64,000 nt of DNA from Bradyrhizobium australiense (GTDB lineage: Bacteria > Pseudomonadota > Alphaproteobacteria > Rhizobiales > Xanthobacteraceae), in contig NZ_JAAVLX010000011.1 in NCBI RefSeq assembly GCF_013114825.1, forward strand, positions 221,229 to 285,228, read 5' to 3'. How positions within the stretch are numbered: the first letter of the stretch is position 1; each line of letters begins with the position of its first letter. Positions 59,133 through 64,000 of the stretch are shown here, in pieces. Position numbers and translations under genes: made by a program. The notes beneath the pieces are model-generated. The model saw nothing but the letters and a program-made list of their open reading frames with translations, had not been told where the DNA came from and made no database searches.

Positions 59133-59792
59133 TCAAGCCGGCAGCAGCCTTTTCGGCAACCTGAACGCGAGACGGTACAGGGGCAGGCTGTCGATGATGC
59201 CGTGATCTTCGGTGGGAAGCGTTTTGCGCAGATGATGAAGGGCATCGCGGACGGCGGCTTCATCCAGTCCCTCGATCAGCAGCAGGGCAGCGAAGGAGTC
59301 ATCCTTGCTTCGCATGCCTTTCTCGCTCGTCATGATCGAGGTGTGCGCGATGTCGGTGAGCAGAAGCCGCGCGGCAATGATCCGGTCGAGGCGAGTAAGA
59401 CTAGCGACGAGTTCGGCAGCGTCCCAGGAGGGGACTGTGTCCAGACGCAACGGCGCGACGATGCCGCCTTGGCCGGTGCCCGCCGAGGCTGCGACACGGC
59501 CGCCGCCGCGCGCGAAGTTGCGGAGCCGGGGCATGATGCGTTGCGACCATGGCGTCGGCGCGTTCAGCCGCGCCAGATAGTCCGGCCCGCCGACGACGCG
59601 CTCGTCTTCAAGTTCGTAGAGGATGAAGTAACGGTTCACCGACGCGCACAGTGCGCGGAAGATGCGGCAGGCCAGGAAGCCGTTGATGCCGACGCGCTCG
59701 GCGGCGTGTTCGCGGGTGATCCAGTGCGCCCAGTCGGTTTCGTCCTGCGGCGTCAGATCGCTCCAGATCGCGAGATAACCGGATCCCTGCAT
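59133..59792 (-). CDS. Hypothetical ferredoxin-like-fold protein with two similar halves
   Basis: 219 residues from the ATG at 59792. The N-terminal half (MQGSGYLAIWSDLTPQDETD, WAHWITREHAAERVGINGFL, ACRIFRALCASVNRYFILYE) and the C-terminal half (SWDAAELVASLTRLDRIIAA, DSFAALLLIEGLDEAAVRDA) each look like a dimeric alpha-beta barrel, the sort used in EthD-type proteins. It belongs with proteins found in catabolic neighbourhoods of Bradyrhizobium, with no proven reaction. Part of it (59497-59574) is duplicated at 55520. It sits 11 bases after aroQ, the same strand. Confidence 0.6.
   Translation of the reverse strand: MQGSGYLAIWSDLTPQDETDWAHWITREHAAERVGINGFLACRIFRALCASVNRYFILYELEDERVVGGPDYLARLNAPTPWSQRIMPRLRNFARGGGRVAASAGTGQGGIVAPLRLDTVPSWDAAELVASLTRLDRIIAARLLLTDIAHTSIMTSEKGMRSKDDSFAALLLIEGLDEAAVRDALHHLRKTLPTEDHGIIDSLPLYRLAFRLPKRLLPA
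59497..59574 (-). repeat. Source copy of the 78-base duplication
   Basis: The segment inside the 59133-59792 gene that is repeated at 55520-55597 (72 of 78 identical). The two copies face the same way and bracket the CapD-like and glycosyltransferase genes. Confidence 0.8.
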
Positions 59793-59803
59793 GTCGGGCT
59801 TCC

Positions 59804-60280
59804 CTACTTTGGTCCGATGCGCATGGCGGCCGGAATGGCCGCGGGCAGTTGGCCGGCCCCCTGCAGTGCGGCCTGCATCGCTACGATGTAACCATAGGGG
59901 CCGAGGCCCGCGATCACGCCTTTCACGGCTGCCGAAAGCTTGGAATGCCGATGCAGCTCGTCGCGGGCATGAATGTTGGAGATGTGCACCTCGTAGATCG
60001 GCCCCTCGAAGATCTTCATGGCGTCGAACATCGCAATCGAGGTGAAGGAGTAGGCGGCGGGATTGATGATGAGGGCGTCGGCCGAAGTCCGCGCGGACTG
60101 GATCAGGTCGACCAGCTCGCCCTCGTGGTTGGATTGGTGAAACGCCAATTGCGTGCCGGTGAAGGCGGCGAACTCCTCGCACGAGGCCTTGATGGCATCG
60201 AGCGTGGTCGAGCCGTAGATGTGCGGCTCGCGGATGCCGAGCATGTTCAAATTTGGGCCATTGAGGATCATGATGCGCAT
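59804..60280 (-). CDS. aroQ: Type II 3-dehydroquinate dehydratase AroQ paralogue
   Basis: 158 residues from the ATG at 60280. Type II dehydroquinase motifs: ILNGPNLNMLGIREPHIYGS (flexible loop with R and Y), QSNHEGELVDLIQSARTSAD, NPAAYSFTSIAMFDAMKIFE, then EVHISNIHARDELHRHSKLS with the catalytic histidine. The canonical Y-T-H-T-S stretch reads YSFTS here, so a substrate-near histidine is phenylalanine. It may act on 3-dehydroquinate in quinate breakdown or on an analogue rather than be the main shikimate enzyme. It is followed on the same strand by the ferredoxin-like gene at 59133. Confidence 0.88.
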   Translation of the reverse strand: MRIMILNGPNLNMLGIREPHIYGSTTLDAIKASCEEFAAFTGTQLAFHQSNHEGELVDLIQSARTSADALIINPAAYSFTSIAMFDAMKIFEGPIYEVHISNIHARDELHRHSKLSAAVKGVIAGLGPYGYIVAMQAALQGAGQLPAAIPAAMRIGPK

Positions 60281-60408
60281 GGAATGCCTTTCATGGGATT
60301 GGCGACAAGACAGTGTAGCGAATCGCGACGGCATGTCAGTCGGTGAACCATTTCGCCGGCACGGCGGTGGAGGCAGGGCGGATCTCTGAAGCGAGGCAGG
60401 AGCCTCAC

Positions 60409-60530
60409 CGCGTCATTGCTAGCGCAAGCGAAGCAATCCATCGTGCCCGCAAGCCGAAAGATGGATTGCTTCGCGGAGCCTGTCATCCGGCGGCGCTTCG
60501 CGCCGACCGGGTGGCCCGCAACGACGGCGG
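60409..60530. repeat. REP-type intergenic repeat with perfect 14-base inverted arms
   Basis: The core arms CGAAGCAATCCATC (60429-60442) and GATGGATTGCTTCG (60460-60473) are exact reverse complements around a 17-base loop. The left flank starts CGTCATTGCTAGCGCAAG and the right flank ends near CGCAACGACGG. This is the common dispersed palindromic repeat of Bradyrhizobium and related genomes. It separates the aroQ unit from the second CoA transferase gene. Confidence 0.75.
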
Positions 60531-60534
60531 AGGC

Positions 60535-61728
60535 CTACACCACCTTGCGCTGCCTGAGGTCCGCGATCTCGTCCTTGCCGAAGCCGAACTCCGTGAGCAC
60601 CTCTTCCGTCTGCTCGCCGAATTCCGGCGGGCGCGCGGCCATCTTGCTTGGCGTGCGCGACAGCGTCACCGGCTGGCCGACGAGCTGGATGTGGCGGTTC
60701 TCATCGTTCGGCACATGTTGCGCGATGCCGAGGTGCTTGACCTGGGCATCCTCGAACATCTGGTCGATCGAGTAGATCGGGCCGCAGGGCACGCCGGCTT
60801 CGTTCAATTCCTTGACCCAGGTTTCCGTCGACTTTTTTTCGGTAAGTTTGCCGATCGCTTCGTTCAGCGCATCGCGGTTCTTGGAGCGCGCGGGCGCGGT
60901 GGCGTAATCGGGGTTGGTGATCAGCTCGGGGGCACCGATCGCTTGCGCGCAGCGTTCCCAGATCCGCCCGCCCGTGGTCGCGATGTTGATATAGCCGTCG
61001 GAGGTCTTGAAGACGCCGGTCGGGATCGAGGTCGGATGGTTGTTGCCGGCTTGCTTGGCGACTTCCTTCTCCATCAGCCAGCGCGAGGCCTGGAAATCCA
61101 GCATAAAGATCTGCGCCTGCAACAGCGAGGTTTGCACCCACTGACCCTCGCCGGAAACGTCGCGCTCCAGCAGCGCCGTGAGGATACCGAGGGCGCAGAA
61201 CAGCCCGGCGGTGAGGTCGGCGACGGGAATGCCGACCCGCATCGGGCCCTGGCCCGGCGCGCCGGTGACCGACATCAGCCCGCCCATGCCTTGCGCGATC
61301 TGATCGAAGCCCGGCCGCTTGTGGTAGGGGCCATCCTGGCCGAAGCCGGAGATGCTGCCATAGACGAGGCGCGGGTTGACCTGGCGCAGGCTCTCATAAT
61401 CGATGCCGAGCTTTGCCTTCACGTCGGGGCGGAAATTTTCGACCACCACGTCGGCCTTGGCGGCGAGGCGCTTGAACACTTCGAGGCCCTTCGGGTCCTT
61501 CAGGTTCAGCGTCATGGCCCGCTTGTTCCGGTGCAGATTCTGAAAATCCGAGCCATGGCGCGGGCCGCCCGGCTGCTCGCCGCCGCCATCCTCCAAGAGC
61601 GCGTCGATCTTGATGACGTTGGCGCCCCAGTCCGCCAACTGCCGAACGCAAGTCGGCCCGGACCGGACGCGGGTCAGATCGAGCACGGTGAAGCGGGAAA
61701 GGGCCTGCGAAGCGCGTGGGAAAGGCAT
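60535..61728 (-). CDS. CaiB/BaiF family III CoA transferase
   Basis: 397 residues. Landmarks: FTVLDLTRVRSGPTCVRQLA, DWGANVIKIDALLEDGGGEQ, HRNKRAMTLNLKDPKGLEVF, YGSISGFGQDGPYHKRPGFD and the catalytic aspartate D171 in MRVGIPVADLTAGL. This is a typical family III CoA transferase similar to formyl-, oxalyl- or succinyl-CoA transferases. It differs from the one at 2873 in most positions. The start at 61728 has GGTTTCTCA upstream, which is weak, so the exact start is less sure. The acyl-CoA pair is not known. It is followed on the same strand by the REP repeat. Confidence 0.87.
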   Translation of the reverse strand: MPFPRASQALSRFTVLDLTRVRSGPTCVRQLADWGANVIKIDALLEDGGGEQPGGPRHGSDFQNLHRNKRAMTLNLKDPKGLEVFKRLAAKADVVVENFRPDVKAKLGIDYESLRQVNPRLVYGSISGFGQDGPYHKRPGFDQIAQGMGGLMSVTGAPGQGPMRVGIPVADLTAGLFCALGILTALLERDVSGEGQWVQTSLLQAQIFMLDFQASRWLMEKEVAKQAGNNHPTSIPTGVFKTSDGYINIATTGGRIWERCAQAIGAPELITNPDYATAPARSKNRDALNEAIGKLTEKKSTETWVKELNEAGVPCGPIYSIDQMFEDAQVKHLGIAQHVPNDENRHIQLVGQPVTLSRTPSKMAARPPEFGEQTEEVLTEFGFGKDEIADLRQRKVV

Positions 61729-62076
61729 TGAGAAACCTTGTTTTTTGGATTTCGCGTTGGGAGGGAGCAGCCCGATCCGACTTAAACAAATCTGGTGCCG
61801 ATTTCCAACTGCTTGTTCCGGCGCCCGGCGAGGCCAATCGTTGGGAGCAGCAAGGTTCCTTTATTGGATCGGCGGGACGGCTAGCGCGAACAGCCGGAAT
61901 CCGACCCCGCAAGACTACGGATGGGTGCCTGAGATTCTGCTTTTCGCCGTAATGCACCGTAAAGCAGACGCACGACAACGCCCGCCAGTAAACAAGCCTT
62001 AATGAAGGCGATTCTAGCCTTCCGTGTGCTTTTGCGATTCTCGCGCAACCGAACGACCTGCTGACAGGCCTGATCG
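61729..62076. other. Divergent intergenic stretch before the RTX protease
   Basis: 348 bases between the CoA transferase (minus) and the protease (plus). GAAGGC (62004-62009) and GCCTTC (62017-62022) form a small hairpin about 55 bases before the protease start. No protein-coding frame with a site was found. Any promoter is not obvious. Confidence 0.5.
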
Positions 62077-64000
62077 ATGAAGAAGAATGATCTGTTTTCC
62101 GATGAGATCTGGGCCTTCCAGCGGTTTGCGTCCGGGGCGGGCGTGGGCGCGCTTCATCATGACGGGGCGCACGACGAAGAGTTTGGCGACGACGGCGAGC
62201 CTTACCCGCTGGCCCTAGACGCCGCAGCCGTGTCCAGCGGCGAGGTATATGCCGCGAAGCCGGTCGCGTCGATCGCGACGCTCGCCAACTACCTCGTCAA
62301 CGGTTTTTGGCAAGACAACAACAACATTGCCCATCACTGGGCTTCCAGCACCATCACCTTCAATATTAACGGCCTGAATTCGGCGGAGCAGTTCCTCGCG
62401 CTATCGGCGCTGCAGGCATGGTCTGACGTTGCCAATATCAGCTTCGTCCAAACTTCCGGCGCCGCGAACATCACGTTCACCCACAACGGCACGATGCAGG
62501 CCTACTCCAGTGGCCAGTGGTCCGGGAGCGGCGCGATCTCTTACCAGATCATCAACATCAGTACCGACTGGGTCACCACCGACGGCGGCGCCAACGACGG
62601 CAAGACTGGCATCGATAGCTACGCCTACCAGACCTACATCCACGAAATCGGCCATGCGCTCGGCCTCGGCCACCAGGGACCGTACAACGGCAGCGCGTCG
62701 TATTCGACCAATGCGATCTACGCCAACGACACCTGGCAATATTCGATCATGTCGTATTTCGGCGAACACAATTATTCCGGAAGTTCGTACCGCTACGTGG
62801 TCACGCCGCAGATGGCGGACATCTACGCCATGGCTTCGATCTACGGGGCGGCGACCTCGACCAGGATCGGCGATACTGTCTATGGCTTCAGCAGCAATGC
62901 GGGCGTGGTCTTCAATTTCGGCAACTACAGTTCGGCGCCGGCGCTGACGATCTATGACAGCGGCGGCAACGACACGCTCGATTGCTCCGGCTATTCGTCG
63001 GCCCAGACCATCGACCTGCACTCCGGCGCCTTCTCCTCGGTCGGCGGCCTCGTCAACAACATCGGGATCGCGCTCAACGCAATCATCGAGAAGGCGATCG
63101 GCGGCAGCGGCAATGACAAGCTGACAGCAAGCGACACGGGCTGTACGCTGACGGGCGGCGGCGGCAGCGATACGCTGATCGGTGGTGCCGGAAACGACAA
63201 GCTGATCGGCGGCTCCGGCATCGACACTCTGACCGGCGGCAGTAGCGGCGACACGTTCGTATTTCTGCTGGGTGAAAGCTCGGTCGCGAGCGGCCAGCAT
63301 GACCGCATCACCGATTTTGTTTCAGGAGCGGACCGCATCGACCTCAGCGGTTTCGATGCGATCAGCAGCACCGGCAGCTACGATCAGTTCAAGTTCATCG
63401 CCACCACCGCCTTCCACGGTGTGGCCGGCGAACTCAACTATTTCTATAACAGCTCCGCCGGCATCACGACCCTGCAGGGCGATACCAACGGCGACGGGGT
63501 CGCCGATTTTGCGATCGACATTTCGGGCAACGTCATAATAAGCCTATCGGATTTGATCGGTGCCTACGCCATGCCCGTTGTCGTCGAATCCCTCGGTGCA
63601 ACCACGCTGACCCAGTTGGGGAGCAGCTATTATCTCTATGTGAACGGCACAAGTACCGGCCCGTCGCTCAAATATCTCGGTACGAACATCTTGGCTGGCC
63701 AATTCGGAAACTGGATCCCGATCGGTGCGGAGGCGACGGCGAGCGGGTATCAGGTCGCCTGGAAGCTTGCGGGAGCTGATCAATACACGGTCTGGAGCAC
63801 CGACACCAACGGCAATGACACGGTGAAATTGCTCGATTCCGTTTCGGGCGGCAGTGCCGCCCTGCAATCGATCGAGACGAGCTTTGCTCAAGACCTCAAT
63901 GGTGACGGGGTGATCGGCGTTCCTAACGTCGTGATTGAGACATCGGGATCCACAAGTCTCGTCCAGACCGGCAATGTGTATCAGCTCAATCCGGTTGGCG
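62077..64000 (+). CDS. M10-family RTX metalloprotease with repeated C-terminal modules (partial)
   Basis: Starts at ATG 62077 (MKKNDLFSDEIWAFQRFASG) and is still open at the window edge, 641 codons in. No N-terminal signal, as in type I secretion substrates. The zinc site HEIGHALGLGH is at residues 189-199, with the Met-turn SIMSYF around M225, so it is a serralysin-type (M10B) protease. Residues 340-390 contain RTX calcium-binding repeats (GGSGNDKLTAS, GGGGSDTLIGGAGNDKLIGG). Beyond residue 500 begins a module of about 110 residues (VVESLGATTLTQLGSSYYLY, GQFGNWIPIGAEATASGYQV, SAALQSIETSFAQDLNGDGV), and a second copy starts (VIETSGSTSLVQTGNVYQLN). The aspartate-rich DLNGDGVIG looks like a calcium loop. 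Secreted and probably surface-acting. Confidence 0.82.
   Translation, partial: MKKNDLFSDEIWAFQRFASGAGVGALHHDGAHDEEFGDDGEPYPLALDAAAVSSGEVYAAKPVASIATLANYLVNGFWQDNNNIAHHWASSTITFNINGLNSAEQFLALSALQAWSDVANISFVQTSGAANITFTHNGTMQAYSSGQWSGSGAISYQIINISTDWVTTDGGANDGKTGIDSYAYQTYIHEIGHALGLGHQGPYNGSASYSTNAIYANDTWQYSIMSYFGEHNYSGSSYRYVVTPQMADIYAMASIYGAATSTRIGDTVYGFSSNAGVVFNFGNYSSAPALTIYDSGGNDTLDCSGYSSAQTIDLHSGAFSSVGGLVNNIGIALNAIIEKAIGGSGNDKLTASDTGCTLTGGGGSDTLIGGAGNDKLIGGSGIDTLTGGSSGDTFVFLLGESSVASGQHDRITDFVSGADRIDLSGFDAISSTGSYDQFKFIATTAFHGVAGELNYFYNSSAGITTLQGDTNGDGVADFAIDISGNVIISLSDLIGAYAMPVVVESLGATTLTQLGSSYYLYVNGTSTGPSLKYLGTNILAGQFGNWIPIGAEATASGYQVAWKLAGADQYTVWSTDTNGNDTVKLLDSVSGGSAALQSIETSFAQDLNGDGVIGVPNVVIETSGSTSLVQTGNVYQLNPVG

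Noticed and set aside
1..64000. tRNA, rRNA and CRISPR arrays
   Set aside because: No cloverleaf with CCA-type end, no rRNA-like conserved stretch, and no regularly spaced direct repeats were found.

Overview
The window looks like a piece of a Bradyrhizobium-type alphaproteobacterial chromosome. It is GC-rich and carries a phasin, many Bug/TctC-type periplasmic solute receptors, CaiB-type CoA transferases, molybdenum hydroxylases, rhizobial-style cell-surface genes and an inverted repeat of the CGAAGCAATCC family. No tRNA, rRNA or CRISPR array was seen. Almost everything is accessory catabolism, transport and mobile DNA rather than core housekeeping.

Layout. 1-7.3 kb: a frameshifted winged-helix/TPR regulator, a methanethiol methyltransferase (mddA), a GFA-fold protein, a CoA transferase, an alpha-hydroxyacid oxidase, and a phasin with small neighbours. 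7.6-14.5 kb: two tandem copies of a promoter-plus-hairpin element, then a prophage remnant with a tail-collar fibre, a lysis cassette, a reverse-oriented acyltransferase (moron-like) and a GNAT, but no capsid, portal or terminase. 14.6-26.2 kb: a two-component flavin monooxygenase, a polysaccharide-deacetylase-fold hydrolase, a luciferase-like monooxygenase, a three-subunit CO-dehydrogenase-type molybdenum hydroxylase and a Bug receptor. Three decayed genes (enoyl-CoA hydratase, CpdA-type phosphodiesterase, MATE pump) lie at 22.4-25.4 kb, and a Crp/Fnr regulator follows. 26.2-30.6 kb: a GntR-TRAP transporter-cyclase operon with a clear operator. 30.7-35.0 kb: a second molybdenum hydroxylase (IorA/IorB type) with a Bug receptor and a leaderless ModA-like protein. 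35.2-41.5 kb: an orphan ABC receptor, an MmgE/PrpD protein, an SDR without the usual Ser/Tyr, a molybdopterin oxidoreductase and a crotonase. 41.5-47.1 kb: a HbpS/GlcG protein, a fused FAD/Fe-S D-2-hydroxyacid dehydrogenase, a serine-glyoxylate aminotransferase and another crotonase. 47.3-53.2 kb: methylthioadenosine recycling genes (FucA/Ald2-type aldolase, mtnP, mtnA) interleaved with a complete tripartite tricarboxylate transporter. 53.2-60.5 kb: a large serine recombinase, a nucleotide-sugar dehydratase, a glycosyltransferase, an aroQ paralogue, and a 78-base duplicated gene fragment bracketing the polysaccharide pair. 60.5-64 kb: a second CaiB-type transferase and the start of a large M10/RTX secreted protease that runs off the window.

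How it fits together. Most clusters pair a solute receptor or transporter with a CoA, molybdenum or flavin enzyme set, as expected of a soil bacterium using aromatic, heterocyclic and small organic acids. The most coherent pathway is the 47-53 kb methylthioadenosine cluster. Its enzyme content matches the DHAP shunt (MTA to methylthioribose-1-P to methylthioribulose-1-P to DHAP plus methylthioacetaldehyde), and it appears linked to its own TctABC transporter. The most unusual non-coding signal is a 20-base motif present three times, each time at the edge of mobile-looking DNA. Two copies drive what look like roughly 50-nt hairpin RNAs and one sits before a small membrane-protein gene.
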